The notes: generated by a model not told the origin, from the letters alone. A stretch of DNA of 48,378 nucleotides from an uncultured Coriobacteriia bacterium (GCA_949288145.1 CASEJD010000131.1:1-48378), one strand, 5' to 3'; shown: positions 1 through 9,350, counted from the first letter of the stretch. Numbers and translations: made by a program.

Positions 1-1883
1 CCGCTCGCCTGTCGACCGCCGTGCGGTGCGCCACCGCTGCGACGCCCGTTGCCGCGGCCGCCGCTTTCCCCCTCCTGCGGCTTCGGTGGATGCGGGCGCA
101 CGAGGCACTTCGGCCCGAAGCCAATCAGGTCCGTCCGGTGCGCGCGGCGCAGCGCCTCCACCACCAGGTCGTAGTTCGCCGGGTTGCGGTACTGGATGAG
201 CGCGCGCTGCAGCGCCTTCTCGTGGCCGCTTTTTGGCACGTAGACCTTCTCCATGGTGCGCGGGTCCACGCCGGTGTAGTACATGACGGTCGAGAGCGTG
301 GAGGGCGTCGGGTAGAAGTCCTGCACCTGCTCGGGGTTGTAACCCAGATCGCGGCAGTACTCCGCGAGCTCCACCGCCTCGCGCAGTCCGGAGCCCGGAT
401 GCGAGGACATGAGGTACGGCACGAGGTACTGGTCCTTTCCCAGCCGCTCGTTCATGCGCGCGTACGCTTCGCGGAACCGCTCGTAGACAGCGTGCTCCGG
501 CTTGCCCATGCGCGAAAGGACCGTGTCGGAGACGTGCTCGGGCGCCACCTTGAGCTGACCGCTCACGTGGTGTTCGCACAGCTCGCGCAGAAATTCGTCG
601 CTCGGATCCGCCAGCAGGTAGTCGAAGCGGATGCCCGAGCGCACGAACACCTTCTTCACGCCCGGCAGCGCGCGCAGCTTGCGCAGCAGCGCCACGTAGT
701 CGCTCTCTTCGGCGTCAAGCTGGCGGCACGGCTTCGGGAACAGGCAGCTCTTGTGCGGGCACGCGCCGCTCTTGAGCTGCTTTGCGCACGCCGGATGGCG
801 GAAGTTCGCCGTGGGACCGCCCACGTCGTGGATGTAGCCCTTGAAGTCCGGCTCTTCTATGAGCTGGCGCGCCTCCTCCAGCAGCGACTCATGGCTGCGC
901 GCCTGCACGATGCGCCCCTGATGGAACGTGAGCGCGCAGAACGAGCACTCGCCGAAGCAGCCGCGGTTGCTCGTCAGGCTGAACTTCACCTCGCGGATGG
1001 CGGGCACGCCGCCTGCCTCCTCGTAGCTCGGATGGTACGTGCGCACGTACGGCAGCCGGTAGACGGCGTCCAACTCCTCGGTGGACAGCGGCGCCGCGGG
1101 CGGGTTCTGCACCACGTAGACGCCGTGCGGGTACGCCTCCACCAACCGCTTGCCGGTGAACGGGTCGCTGTTGCGGTACTGCACGGCGAAGCTGCGCGCG
1201 TAGGCCAGCTTGTCCTGCTGCAACTCCTCGAAGGCCGGCAGCTCCACCGCGTCGTAGACGTGCTCGAGCGAGCGCGTGCGGTACACCGTGCCGTCCACGT
1301 AGGTGATGTCCTCCACCGGGATTCCGGCGGCAAGCGCGTCGGCGATCTGCACAATCGAGCGCTCTCCCATACCGTACGAGACCAGGTCGGCGCCCGAGTC
1401 CAGCAAGATGGAGCGCTTGAGCCCGTCCGACCAGTAGTCGTAGTGCGCCAAGCGGCGCAAGCTGGCCTCGATGCCGCCCAGGATGATGGGCACGTCCTTG
1501 AACGCGCGGCGCACCAGGTTGCCGTAGACCACGGCGGCATGGTTCGGGCGCAGGCCCATCTGCCCGCCCGGCGAGTACGCGTCCACCCGACGGCGCTTCT
1601 TCGCCACCGTGTAGTGGTTCACCATGGAGTCCATGTTGCCGGCGGACACCAAAAAGCCCAGGCGCGGCCTGCCGAAGACGGTCACACTCTCCGGGTCGTT
1701 CCAATCAGGCTGCGCAATCACGCCGACCCGATAGCCGTTCGCCTCGAGCACGCGCGTGATGATCGCGGCGCCGAACGACGGATGGTCCACGTACGCGTCG
1801 CCCGACACGTACGCGAAATCGACCGCGTCCCAGCCGCGCTCGAGCATCTCTTCCCGCGTGGTCGGCAAAAACCCGTCTGCCAT
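1..1883 (-). CDS. YgiQ family radical SAM protein (C-terminus cut by window edge)
   Basis: This is a radical SAM enzyme of the YgiQ (UPF0313) family, whose reaction is not established. The reading frame stays open from the ATG at 1883 to the window edge, giving about 627 residues, so the stop lies outside. The N-terminus (MADGFLPTTREEMLERGWD, then a GDAYVDHPSFG block) is the family hallmark and fixes the start. A weak GGAGG lies about 20 nt upstream. The [4Fe-4S]/SAM motif CxxxCxxC appears as GCFGECSFC near residue 320, followed by a conserved GGPTANFRHPAC stretch and further Cys residues typical of the family. The visible C-terminal end is Gly/Arg/His-rich and probably disordered. Family assignment is firm; physiological role unknown. 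Confidence 0.93.
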   Translation of the reverse strand, partial: MADGFLPTTREEMLERGWDAVDFAYVSGDAYVDHPSFGAAIITRVLEANGYRVGVIAQPDWNDPESVTVFGRPRLGFLVSAGNMDSMVNHYTVAKKRRRVDAYSPGGQMGLRPNHAAVVYGNLVRRAFKDVPIILGGIEASLRRLAHYDYWSDGLKRSILLDSGADLVSYGMGERSIVQIADALAAGIPVEDITYVDGTVYRTRSLEHVYDAVELPAFEELQQDKLAYARSFAVQYRNSDPFTGKRLVEAYPHGVYVVQNPPAAPLSTEELDAVYRLPYVRTYHPSYEEAGGVPAIREVKFSLTSNRGCFGECSFCALTFHQGRIVQARSHESLLEEARQLIEEPDFKGYIHDVGGPTANFRHPACAKQLKSGACPHKSCLFPKPCRQLDAEESDYVALLRKLRALPGVKKVFVRSGIRFDYLLADPSDEFLRELCEHHVSGQLKVAPEHVSDTVLSRMGKPEHAVYERFREAYARMNERLGKDQYLVPYLMSSHPGSGLREAVELAEYCRDLGYNPEQVQDFYPTPSTLSTVMYYTGVDPRTMEKVYVPKSGHEKALQRALIQYRNPANYDLVVEALRRAHRTDLIGFGPKCLVRPHPPKPQEGESGGRGNGRRSGGAPHGGRQAS

Positions 1884-2064
1884 GGCGCACCGTCTGCGCA
1901 GGCCCTCCGCCCGCGCCCTTCCCGCCCCGCGCGCGGGGCTTCGCGTTTCGTGCGGACTATCTTACACGCACCGCGACCGCGAAGGCCGGTGTAGCACGGA
2001 AGGAGCAGACGACAAGCACCTTGCGCTCGATTGTTACGTTCGCCGAAATATTGCACCGCTCCCC

Positions 2065-2092
2065 TTTACAGAACGCGAAGGCTGCATAGAAT
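2065..2092 (+). promoter_or_regulatory. sigma70-type promoter of the riboswitch-symporter unit
   Basis: TTTACA (2065-2070), a 16-bp spacer and TAGAAT (2087-2092) predict a start near 2099. That gives a leader of about 300 nt carrying the glycine riboswitch. The divergent ygiQ promoter must lie in 1884-2064, where only a weak TAAGAT (minus, 1959-1964) is seen. Confidence 0.7.
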
Positions 2093-2189
2093 CAACATGC
2101 GCTTCGCGTGGGCGACCGTGCGAAGCATCCCTGATGACGCGCCCTGGATCGCGGGGGCTTCCCCGCGCGAGACTGGGCGTCGATGGGGT

Positions 2190-2288
2190 CTCTGGAGAAT
2201 CCCGGGCAAACCGGGTGCCGAAGGGGCAAGGCTGCCACCGCGCGTACGCGGCAGCGGGCAGCCGAAACTCTCAGGCAAAAGGACAGAG
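2190..2288 (+). promoter_or_regulatory. Glycine riboswitch (single aptamer visible)
   Basis: The leader has the diagnostic glycine-aptamer blocks in order: CTCTGGAGAATC, then GTGCCGAAGGGGCAAGGC, then a GCTGCC...GGCAGC arm, then GCCGAAACTCTCAGGCAAAA and closing GGACAGAG. The outer CTCT/AGAG ends can pair as P1. Only one canonical aptamer is visible; the GC-rich stretch just upstream (2145-2189) could hold a degenerate partner. About 110 nt separate it from the start codon. That stretch contains a GACCC/GGGTC hairpin (about 2348-2369) but no clear U-tract, so control may be translational. In this family, glycine binding regulates cleavage-system or transporter genes, which fits the symporter downstream. 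Confidence 0.92.
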
Positions 2289-2399
2289 CGAAACGGCCGA
2301 ATTACAGACCGCACTCTACCTCTTCCCGCATCGCGGGTTTCCAAGACCCTTTTCGTATTCAGGGTCGTCATGGAAGGCACCGGAAGGAAGAGGTAACCG

Positions 2400-3932
2400 T
2401 TGGACATTTTCGCCACCATCAACGACGTCATTCTCGCCATTGACGGCGTCATCTGGGGTCCGCCCCTGATCGCCCTCATTCTTGTCGGCGGCATCTTCCT
2501 GACCATTCGCCTGCATGGCATGCAGTTCCGCCGTCTGCCCATCGCCATGCGCTACGCCTTCAGTAACGAGAAGGACGGCGAGGGCGAGCTCTCCAGCTTC
2601 GCGGCGCTGTGCACCGCCATGTCCGCCACGGTGGGCACCGGTAACATCGTCGGCATCGCCACGGCAGTCGTGACCGGCGGCCCGGGCGCCCTGTTCTGGA
2701 TGTGGCTGGCAGCGCTGTTCGGCATGGCCACCAAGTTCTCCGAGGGCCTGCTCGCCGTGAAGTTCCGCACCATGGACAAGAGCGGCCACGTGCTCGGTGG
2801 CCCGTTCTACTACATCGAGAACGGCATGGGCCCGAAGTGGAAGTGGCTCGCGAAGCTCTTCGCGTTCTTCGGCATGTGCGTCGGCCTCTTCGGCATCGGC
2901 ACGTTCACCCAGGTCAACTCCATCTCGAGCGCCGTCTCCGGCTTCTTCGACCCGAACATGGAGCACACCGTGAGCCTGTTCGGCGGTGACTATTCCATCG
3001 CCGTGGTCATCGGCGGCCTCGTGACCGCCGTGCTGGCCGGCCTCGTCATCATCGGCGGCATCAAGCGCATCGCCTCCGTTGCCGAGCGCGTCGTGCCCGC
3101 CATGGTCGTGCTGTTCCTGGCGTTCTCTTGCCTGCTCATCCTCTTCAACATCACGAAGATCCCGACCGCCCTCGTGACCATCGTCTCCTCCGCCTTTGGC
3201 CTGCAGGCGTTCGGCGGCGGCATGTTCGGCGCCATCCTCATCGCCATGCAGATGGGCCTTGCGCGCGGCATCTTCGCCAACGAGGCCGGCCTGGGCTCCG
3301 CCCCCATCGCCGCTGCCGCCGCGCAGACCAAGGAGCCGGCGCGCCAGGGCCTCGTGTCCATGACGCAGACCTTCATCGACTCCATGATCATCTGCTCCAT
3401 GACGGGCCTGGCCCTCGTGCTCACCGGCACGTACAACATCGGCCTCGAGGGCGCCGCGGTGACCACGCACGCTTTCCAGGCTGGCCTGCCCTTCCTGCCG
3501 CCCGAGGTGGTGTCCTTCGTGCTCATGATCAGCCTGGCGCTGTTCGGCTTCACCACCATCCTTGGTTGGGACTACTACGGCGAGCGCTGCCTCGAGTACT
3601 TCAGCGGCCGCAGCAAGCGCGCCGTCATGATCTACCGCTGGCTGTACATCTTCTGCTTGTTCATCGGCCCGTACATGACCGTCTCCGCCGTGTGGACCAT
3701 CGCCGACATCTTCAACGCCTGCATGGCGGTGCCGAACATGATCGCGCTGTTCGCGCTCTCCGGCGTCACCGCCAAGGAGCTGCGCGACTACTTCAAGCGC
3801 CTCGATGCTGCCAACGGCGACGAGGAGAAGATGGCCCCGCGCCCCGACGACACGGCGGACTGGAAGTCCCCGAAGCCCCAAGGCGCCTTCGGCACCGTTG
3901 GCGCCGCCGCGAACTTCCCCTGCGAGGAGTAA
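2400..3932 (+). CDS. AGCS-family Na+/alanine-glycine symporter
   Basis: This is a sodium- (or proton-) coupled amino-acid carrier of the AGCS family in the cytoplasmic membrane, 510 residues with about 11 hydrophobic segments. Visible family features are the TGNIVGIATAV stretch (80-90), the signature GGPGALFWMW (93-102) followed by KFSEG, and GGPFYYIENG (133-142). The start is a TTG at 2400 behind GGAAGGAAGAGG. The usual family length is 440-540 residues. The glycine riboswitch in its leader argues that glycine is a substrate; that is inference from regulation, because the family also moves alanine and some D-amino acids. A Rho-independent terminator follows at 4161. Confidence 0.95.
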   Translation: MDIFATINDVILAIDGVIWGPPLIALILVGGIFLTIRLHGMQFRRLPIAMRYAFSNEKDGEGELSSFAALCTAMSATVGTGNIVGIATAVVTGGPGALFWMWLAALFGMATKFSEGLLAVKFRTMDKSGHVLGGPFYYIENGMGPKWKWLAKLFAFFGMCVGLFGIGTFTQVNSISSAVSGFFDPNMEHTVSLFGGDYSIAVVIGGLVTAVLAGLVIIGGIKRIASVAERVVPAMVVLFLAFSCLLILFNITKIPTALVTIVSSAFGLQAFGGGMFGAILIAMQMGLARGIFANEAGLGSAPIAAAAAQTKEPARQGLVSMTQTFIDSMIICSMTGLALVLTGTYNIGLEGAAVTTHAFQAGLPFLPPEVVSFVLMISLALFGFTTILGWDYYGERCLEYFSGRSKRAVMIYRWLYIFCLFIGPYMTVSAVWTIADIFNACMAVPNMIALFALSGVTAKELRDYFKRLDAANGDEEKMAPRPDDTADWKSPKPQGAFGTVGAAANFPCEE

Positions 3933-4573
3933 CGCGGCGCTGGCGCCTGGAAGGCAGTCGAGTTGTGGATGCCCGTGCGAGCTCTTGGACGCCGCATGAA
4001 CCGCGAAGACGACCGGGCTCACGAATGACTCTGCACGTCGTGGATGCAGCGCAAGCTCGCGGATGCTGCCCCCTCTCGCACGCTGACCCCAAGCGCCTGC
4101 ACATTGCCTCTCCACGCGCGGCAGCCTGGTCCCTCCCTCCGCCGCGCGCCCAGCGCATCGCCCCGCCTCCCTGCCCTGCCCGGCAGCGGACGCGGGGCTT
4201 TTTTGCGTTGGGCCGAATCCTCCTGCTCGCGCGCGCTCACTCACCCGCTTTAAGGACGCTCACTCACTCGATCTCAGGCACCGCATGACCGTTGCACCTC
4301 AAATCGAGGTTTTCGACCATAATGTCCGTTCGCTGCGCTCGATGCGACCATTATTTCCACCCACGTGAAAGCGCCGTTGTTAACGAACAACCCTGACCTG
4401 GTGCTTTACGAATTGGGCAGTCGAAATGGCGCGTGGGCGAGCTCCTCCGGAATTCTCCAAGGCGTATTCGACGGAAATTGTTGCCAGAAACCTGGAATCC
4501 CGTTGCAGGTTTGGCACTTTTCTCCGAGCGCGTGCGCAAGCAACCACCGAGGGCGCTCCCGACATCCCGCACG
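3933..4573. other. Gene-free stretch left of the island
   Basis: No coding sequence with family resemblance is visible. It holds the symporter terminator, a repeated CGCTCACTCAC motif (about 4230 and 4258) and a GTTGTTAACGAACAAC dyad (4376-4391). The part from 4207 to 4573 is less GC-rich than the flanking genes and abuts the left island repeat, so it may be decayed sequence at an insertion boundary. That last point is inference. Confidence 0.5.
4161..4205 (+). terminator. Intrinsic terminator after the symporter
   Basis: CCCCGC (4161-4166) pairs with GCGGGG (4192-4197), with an inner CTGCC/GGCAG arm, and is followed by C and six T residues. Confidence 0.8.
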
Positions 4574-4642
4574 CGCAACGAAGGCTCCCCGGAGGGAGCC
4601 TTCGTTCGTTGCAGGGTATGTCGTGGGGGGCTTACGCCACCG
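4574..4642. repeat. Left copy of 69-bp direct repeat (ridA 3' end plus terminator)
   Basis: Positions 4574-4623 are identical, base for base, to 23701-23750. Three mismatches in the next seven bases and 12 more identical bases take the match to 4642/23769 (66 of 69). The right copy contains the last codons, stop and terminator of the RidA-repeat gene. The left copy keeps the equivalent of its final Val-Ala-stop on the minus strand, next to a gene that is not RidA. It therefore reads as a duplicated gene end, not as shared terminator chemistry alone. The two copies bracket the transporter island in the same orientation. Confidence 0.9.
4577..4606 (-). terminator. Terminator hairpin after the first ABC pair
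   Basis: Near-perfect stem AACGAAGGCTCC / GGAGCCTTCGTT inside the left direct repeat, with only a short T-rich tail on the minus strand. The same hairpin ends the RidA gene at 23704-23733. Confidence 0.7.
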
Positions 4643-4656
4643 AAGGAATGCTGGCC

Positions 4657-6393
4657 CTAAATAGCCCACTCAGCGCTTTCGGTCTGCAGGCGCACCATGC
4701 GGGCGAACAGGCCGTCGCGCGCCAGGAGCTCTTGCGGACTGCCCTGCTCGGCCACGCGGCCTTCGTCGAGCACGACCACTTTGTCGGCCGCCATGACAGT
4801 GCGCATGCGATGGGCGATGACGATCACCGTGCGTCCCGCGAGCAAACGGCTGAGCGCACCTTGCACCTCGGTCTCGCTCTCCACGTCGAGCGACGCCGTC
4901 GCCTCGTCCAAAAGCACGATCGGCGCGTCCTTCAGAAGCGCTCGGGCGATGGAGATACGCTGGCGCTCACCGCCGGAGAGGCGCGCGCCGTTCTCGCCGA
5001 CCATGGTGGCGTAGCCTTCCGGCATGCGGCTCACGAACCCATCGCAGTTCGCGGCGCGCGCGGCGGCGAGCACCTCATTGTCGGTCGCTCCGCGCCGCCC
5101 GAGGCGGACGTTGCCCGCCACGGTGTCATCGAAGAGCACCACGTCCTGGAACACCACCGAGAAGTCGCGCAGCAACACCTCGGGGTCGACCGTGGCCACG
5201 TCCACGCCACCAACCGTCACGCGCCCCTCGGTCGCGTCCCAAAGCCTTGCCGCCAGACGCGCGCAGGTGGACTTTCCCGAACCGCTCGGACCCACGAGAG
5301 CGGTGACCTCGCCTTCCTTGGCCGTGAACGTCACGCCGTCGAGCACCTTCGGCCCGCCCTTGCCGTACGAGAAACCCACGTTCTCGAAGGCCACGTCATG
5401 GCCACACGGCTCGAACGTCGCCGCACCTTCCGCCAGCGGCTCATCGTAGAATGCCTTCATGCGAGCGGCCGAGGTCTTCGCCGAGAACAGCTCCGCGACG
5501 AGCATGAGGCACTGGTCGAACGGCGCGTAGATGCGCGACGCCACGAGCAGGAAGCAGAACAACGTCATGAAGCCGCACGACCCGTCGAGCACCAGCATCG
5601 AGCCTGCGAGGATGGTGGTGGCGATGCCCAGCCGCAGCACGATCTGCGCGCCGTTCACGCAGACGCCGCACGCGATCTCGGACTTCGCCGCCTGGCGCTC
5701 CGCCGCGTCGATGTCGGCGCGGATATGCTCGAGGTAGCGCTCCTCCTGGTTGGTCGCGCGCACCTCTCGCACGCACTCGAGCGCCTCCTGGATATCTTCG
5801 GAGATGGCGAGCCCCTTCATGCGCGTCTCGTGCATCATGGGCTGAAGCGCACGGCGCGCGCCGAACAGCAGCCCGAGCGCCACCGGCGCGCTCCACAGCG
5901 CCGCGATCGCAAGCCGCCAGTCGAACGCCAAAAGCCCCACCGCCGCCACGCCGAGCATGATGTAGGCGCCGTAGAGCTCAGGCAGCACATGGCTGTAGGC
6001 ATGCTCGATGGTCTTCACATCTCCCATGATGGTCTCGGTGAGGTCGGCCAGATCGCGCCTGCCGAAAAACGACAGCGGAAGCTTCCGCAGGCGCTCCGCC
6101 AGCCCGATGCGCAAACGACCGCTCTCCTTGTAGATGACGCCGTACTGGTAGTAGTAGGCGAAGTACTCGGTGGCGAACAGGACAACGGCGAACACGACGA
6201 GGCCGATGGCGTACGGCACGATATCCGGCAACACCGCCCCGCCCGTCAGATGGTCCATGAACGCGCCCATCGCCAGGAAGAGCGCACCCACGCCCGCGAA
6301 CACCGCAAGGTTGGACACAGCGGTCCAGACGGCTCCCAGCTTGACGTTGCGCACGCCCTCGTCGGTAAGCCCGTACTTCTCTTTAATGGACAT
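4657..6393 (-). CDS. ABC exporter-fold half-transporter, YbtQ-like (pair 1, second subunit)
   Basis: This is a 578-residue half-transporter with an N-terminal six-helix membrane domain and a C-terminal ATPase. The ATPase shows Walker A GPSGSGKST, signature LSGGERQR, Walker B IVLLDEATASLD and an AHRM switch histidine. Its ATG directly abuts the stop of the upstream subunit (TAG|ATG), with GAGGAGGTGG inside that gene as ribosome site, so the two are translationally coupled and should form a heterodimer. Pairs of this build include YbtP/YbtQ and IrtA/IrtB, which use an exporter fold to import metal-siderophores; that role here is inference from the ECF, AraC and ZIP neighbours. A drug or peptide exporter is the alternative. 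Confidence 0.88.
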   Translation of the reverse strand: MSIKEKYGLTDEGVRNVKLGAVWTAVSNLAVFAGVGALFLAMGAFMDHLTGGAVLPDIVPYAIGLVVFAVVLFATEYFAYYYQYGVIYKESGRLRIGLAERLRKLPLSFFGRRDLADLTETIMGDVKTIEHAYSHVLPELYGAYIMLGVAAVGLLAFDWRLAIAALWSAPVALGLLFGARRALQPMMHETRMKGLAISEDIQEALECVREVRATNQEERYLEHIRADIDAAERQAAKSEIACGVCVNGAQIVLRLGIATTILAGSMLVLDGSCGFMTLFCFLLVASRIYAPFDQCLMLVAELFSAKTSAARMKAFYDEPLAEGAATFEPCGHDVAFENVGFSYGKGGPKVLDGVTFTAKEGEVTALVGPSGSGKSTCARLAARLWDATEGRVTVGGVDVATVDPEVLLRDFSVVFQDVVLFDDTVAGNVRLGRRGATDNEVLAAARAANCDGFVSRMPEGYATMVGENGARLSGGERQRISIARALLKDAPIVLLDEATASLDVESETEVQGALSRLLAGRTVIVIAHRMRTVMAADKVVVLDEGRVAEQGSPQELLARDGLFARMVRLQTESAEWAI

Positions 6394-8202
6394 CTAGGCC
6401 ACCTCCTCGGACGTGATCTTCCAGCTGACAGCCTGCTCGTAGTCGGCCCACATGCGGGCGTACAGGCCGCCTGCCGCCACGAGCTCGTCATGGGATCCCC
6501 GCTCTGCCACGCGCCCACCGTCGAGCACCACGATTAGGTCGGCGTTGCGCACGGTCGACAGGCGGTGCGCCACCATGAGCACGGTCCGCCCATGCGCGAG
6601 CTCGGAGAACGCGCGCTGGATCTTAGCTTCATTCTCGGGGTCGGCGAATGCCGTGGCCTCGTCGAGCACCACCACGTCGGCGCGCTTCAAGATGGCGCGC
6701 GCCAGCATGAGCCGCTGCACCTCGCCGCCAGAAAGGTGGGCACCCTCTGCCCCGTACACGGTGTCGACGCCCTGGGGCAGTTTCTCGACGATGTCGTCGC
6801 ACTGGGCGGCATGGAGCGCCGCGAGCACCTCCTCGCGCGTCGCGTCGGGCCGCGCCGCGCGCACGTTCTCGAGGACACTCTGCCTGAACAGACGGTTCGC
6901 CTGGAACACGAACGCCACGCGGTCCATGAGGTCGTGCGGATCCATGTCGCGCACGTCGACCCCACCGAAGAGCACGTGACCCTCGTCAACGTCCCAGAAC
7001 CGTGGCACAAGGGATGCCGCCGTGGTCTTGCCGCCGCCGGAAGGCCCCACGAGCGCCACCGTGGAGCCCGCGGGCACCTCGAAGCTCACGTGGCTGAGCG
7101 CGGGCGACTCAGCCCCCTCATAGGTGAAGCTCACGTCCTCGAATGCGACGGAGTTGCTCTGGGGCGCCTTCGGGCTCGCCGGCGCCTCAATCACGGGGGC
7201 CGCGAGCACCTCTTCGACACGCGACACAGCGTCGGCAGCCGACTGGAACGCCTCGGACATGAACATCACGCGCGTCATGGCCGTGGGGATGACCGCCGAG
7301 AAGATGGCGTAGAACGCGAAGTTCGCCAGGAACGTCCCGAAATCCCCCTCGCCCGGCGCCAGCAGGATGGCAACGGGCACGAGGAACACCGCCACGCCGT
7401 TGATGACGGTAAGCGAGAGCGACTGCGGCGTCTGGCACCATTTCACGGCGTAGTCCTGCGCAAGGCGCGTGAACTCTTGAATAGCGTCATGAAATGCCCT
7501 GAACGAGTACACCGTCTGCTGGAACACCTTCACCACAGGGATGCCGCGCACGTACTCGGTACCCGTCTTGTTCATCTTGACGAGCGACTCCATGTACTTC
7601 GTCATGAAGTCCATGCCGCGTCCGCCCATCATGTAGAACATGCAGGCGAGCGAGAGGATGACGGGCACGAGGCACGCAAGCCCGAGCCGCCAGTCGAACG
7701 CAAAGAACAGCACGAGCATGCCGACGATCATGGCGATCGAGCCGGCCGTGTCGGGCAGCTTGTGCGCGAGCAGGCCTTCCGTCTCCGCCGCACAGCCGTC
7801 GACCACGCGGCGCAGCGCACCTGAAGCGTGCGTGTCGAAGTAGCCGAGCGATGCGCGCATCAGGTGCTCGGTCGCCCGCTTGCGCATATTCGCCGCGCAG
7901 CGGAACGCTGCCAGGTGCGTGCACATGAGCCCAGCAAAGTACAGCAGGATGGACGCTGCCGAGAAGCCGAGCGCCCACCATCCGTAGGCCGCGATACCTG
8001 TCGCCGCGCTCCAGTCGGGCGCGACTGCGATGAGGTCGCGCGCCACGAGCCAGATGCACACGTACGGGCCGAACCCCACGACCATCGAAAGCGCCGAGAG
8101 CGCGCAGCCCAGGTACGTGAGCGCCTTGCGCGGCCCGGCGAATTCGAGCAGCCGCGCGACGGCACCGCGCTTACGCGGGGATGTCTCCCCATTCTGTTCC
8201 AT
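6394..8202 (-). CDS. ABC exporter-fold half-transporter, YbtP-like (pair 1, first subunit)
   Basis: A 602-residue membrane-ATPase fusion. The ATPase carries Walker A GPSGGGKTT, signature LSGGEVQR, Walker B VVVLDEATAFADPENE and switch AHRLS. The AFADPENE D-loop region differs from the ASLDVE of its partner and recurs in the first subunit of pair 2, so the two pairs share the same asymmetric design. The ATG at 8202 is chosen because CGGAGG sits 6 nt upstream; the frame extends ten codons further to 8232 without a ribosome site. It is divergent from the AraC gene at 8382, and the shared control region carries the island dyad at 8266-8281. Confidence 0.88.
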   Translation of the reverse strand: MEQNGETSPRKRGAVARLLEFAGPRKALTYLGCALSALSMVVGFGPYVCIWLVARDLIAVAPDWSAATGIAAYGWWALGFSAASILLYFAGLMCTHLAAFRCAANMRKRATEHLMRASLGYFDTHASGALRRVVDGCAAETEGLLAHKLPDTAGSIAMIVGMLVLFFAFDWRLGLACLVPVILSLACMFYMMGGRGMDFMTKYMESLVKMNKTGTEYVRGIPVVKVFQQTVYSFRAFHDAIQEFTRLAQDYAVKWCQTPQSLSLTVINGVAVFLVPVAILLAPGEGDFGTFLANFAFYAIFSAVIPTAMTRVMFMSEAFQSAADAVSRVEEVLAAPVIEAPASPKAPQSNSVAFEDVSFTYEGAESPALSHVSFEVPAGSTVALVGPSGGGKTTAASLVPRFWDVDEGHVLFGGVDVRDMDPHDLMDRVAFVFQANRLFRQSVLENVRAARPDATREEVLAALHAAQCDDIVEKLPQGVDTVYGAEGAHLSGGEVQRLMLARAILKRADVVVLDEATAFADPENEAKIQRAFSELAHGRTVLMVAHRLSTVRNADLIVVLDGGRVAERGSHDELVAAGGLYARMWADYEQAVSWKITSEEVA

Positions 8203-8259
8203 GAAATCCTCCGATCTTTGAAACCGCGCCACCCCACCTCAAGATGACGGGGCGTTCGC

Positions 8260-8288
8260 TTGATAGTTATATTTAGTTAACTTATCAT
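8260..8288 (+). promoter_or_regulatory. Promoter with island dyad A in the spacer
   Basis: TTGATA (8260-8265), 17-bp spacer and TATCAT (8283-8288) face the AraC gene. The spacer begins with the dyad GTTATATTTAGTTAAC (8266-8281), which matches GTTA-N8-TAAC. On the minus strand a TATAAC in the same dyad could serve the divergent ABC pair, so one bound protein could control both directions. Confidence 0.7.
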
Positions 8289-8381
8289 TGTGAGCGAGAG
8301 GCAGCTCCCCGGCCATGAAACCGAGGACGCTCTCGAAACGAACCTGGACGGTCTCGAAACTCACGTCAGGGAGGAGGTCGC

Positions 8382-9350
8382 ATGGACGCGCTGCGATCGG
8401 GCATGCCGCAGCATCTGCGGACGTTCGTCGAGCCGCAGGTGGAGCAGCTCTCCTTATGCATGGAGCCCATTCGCTGCGGGTTGTACGGGACACTGCCCAA
8501 ATCGCTCGGAGAAGGATTCCTCTGGACCGTCCCGCTCGGCGACGACTGCCTCGTGAGCATGCACTCGCTGCGCCTGAAAAAGCCCCTCGTGCTCGAGGAG
8601 CGACCGACCGACTTCTCTTGCATCTTCTCGGGATCGCGCGCGACGTTCCTCTCGCTGCCGGGCGCAAAAGCGTCCTCAACAGCTGAAATGGAAAACCTCG
8701 CGGCGTTCTCGCAGACAGGCGGCACGACGCGTTGCCTCATGCAGGCGAACGTACTCTACGAATCGACGAGCATCACCTACACCCCGGACTATTTCGACAG
8801 GCTGGCGAAAGCATTCCCGAGCGACTTCAAGAATGCGGACGAGACGATGCGCTCCTTCGACCCCGCAAACCCTCCCGCCGAGATGCGGTTCATCCTGCGC
8901 TCGTTCTCGCCGGAGCGCGCGGAGCTACCCGGCGCAGCGCCCTACTTCCATGCCAAGGCACTCGAAGCGCTGTCCGCGCTCTTTGCGCGCCCCAACACAG
9001 CCGAACCAAGAGCGCAGCAGGCAGACCGCGCGCTCGTCGAACGGGCCGAAGGCCTCATATCGGCGCATTTCGCCGAGCCCCTCACCGCCCAGTCCATCGC
9101 AACCGAGCTGTACGTGAGCCGCTCCAAGCTCTGCGAGGCGTTCCGACGCGTACGCGGCAGGGGCGTGGCCGAACGCCTGCGGGAGGAGCGAATGAAGGCA
9201 GCCCGCCAGCTGCTCGCGAGCGGCGCGGCGAACGTCGCCGAAGTCGCACGGACAGTCGGCTACGCACGCTCATCGTCATTCGACGAGGCGTTTCGACGAG
9301 AGTTCGGTTGCTCCCCTACCGAGTGGCGTCAGGATGCTGCGAGGCAATAG
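8382..9350 (+). CDS. AraC-family transcriptional regulator 1
   Basis: A 322-residue regulator with a novel-looking N-terminal sensing half (1-215) and an AraC/XylS double helix-turn-helix at about 222-320. Landmarks are ISAHFAEPLTAQSIATELYVS (first helix-turn-helix region) and VAEVARTVGYARSSSFDEAFRREFGCSPTEWR (second). The start ATG follows GGGAGGAGG by about 5 nt. It is divergent from the ABC pair and lies upstream of the first ECF operon. Regulators of this type beside siderophore systems (for example YbtA) respond to the imported ligand; by analogy this one may sense the island's substrate. A weak hairpin with T residues (about 9375-9400) follows. Confidence 0.9.
   Translation: MDALRSGMPQHLRTFVEPQVEQLSLCMEPIRCGLYGTLPKSLGEGFLWTVPLGDDCLVSMHSLRLKKPLVLEERPTDFSCIFSGSRATFLSLPGAKASSTAEMENLAAFSQTGGTTRCLMQANVLYESTSITYTPDYFDRLAKAFPSDFKNADETMRSFDPANPPAEMRFILRSFSPERAELPGAAPYFHAKALEALSALFARPNTAEPRAQQADRALVERAEGLISAHFAEPLTAQSIATELYVSRSKLCEAFRRVRGRGVAERLREERMKAARQLLASGAANVAEVARTVGYARSSSFDEAFRREFGCSPTEWRQDAARQ

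Noticed and set aside
21-1994. A 657-codon plus-strand frame at the left edge
   Set aside because: It is the antisense shadow of the YgiQ gene, whose minus-strand translation has the full radical SAM motif and family N-terminus.
2316-4244. A 642-codon minus-strand frame over the symporter
   Set aside because: Ala/Gly/His/Glu-rich antisense of the AGCS gene with no domain resemblance.
4376-4391. GTTGTTAACGAACAAC as a sixth island operator
   Set aside because: It is symmetric but does not fit RTTA-N8-TAAY, lies outside the left repeat and is not upstream of a gene.
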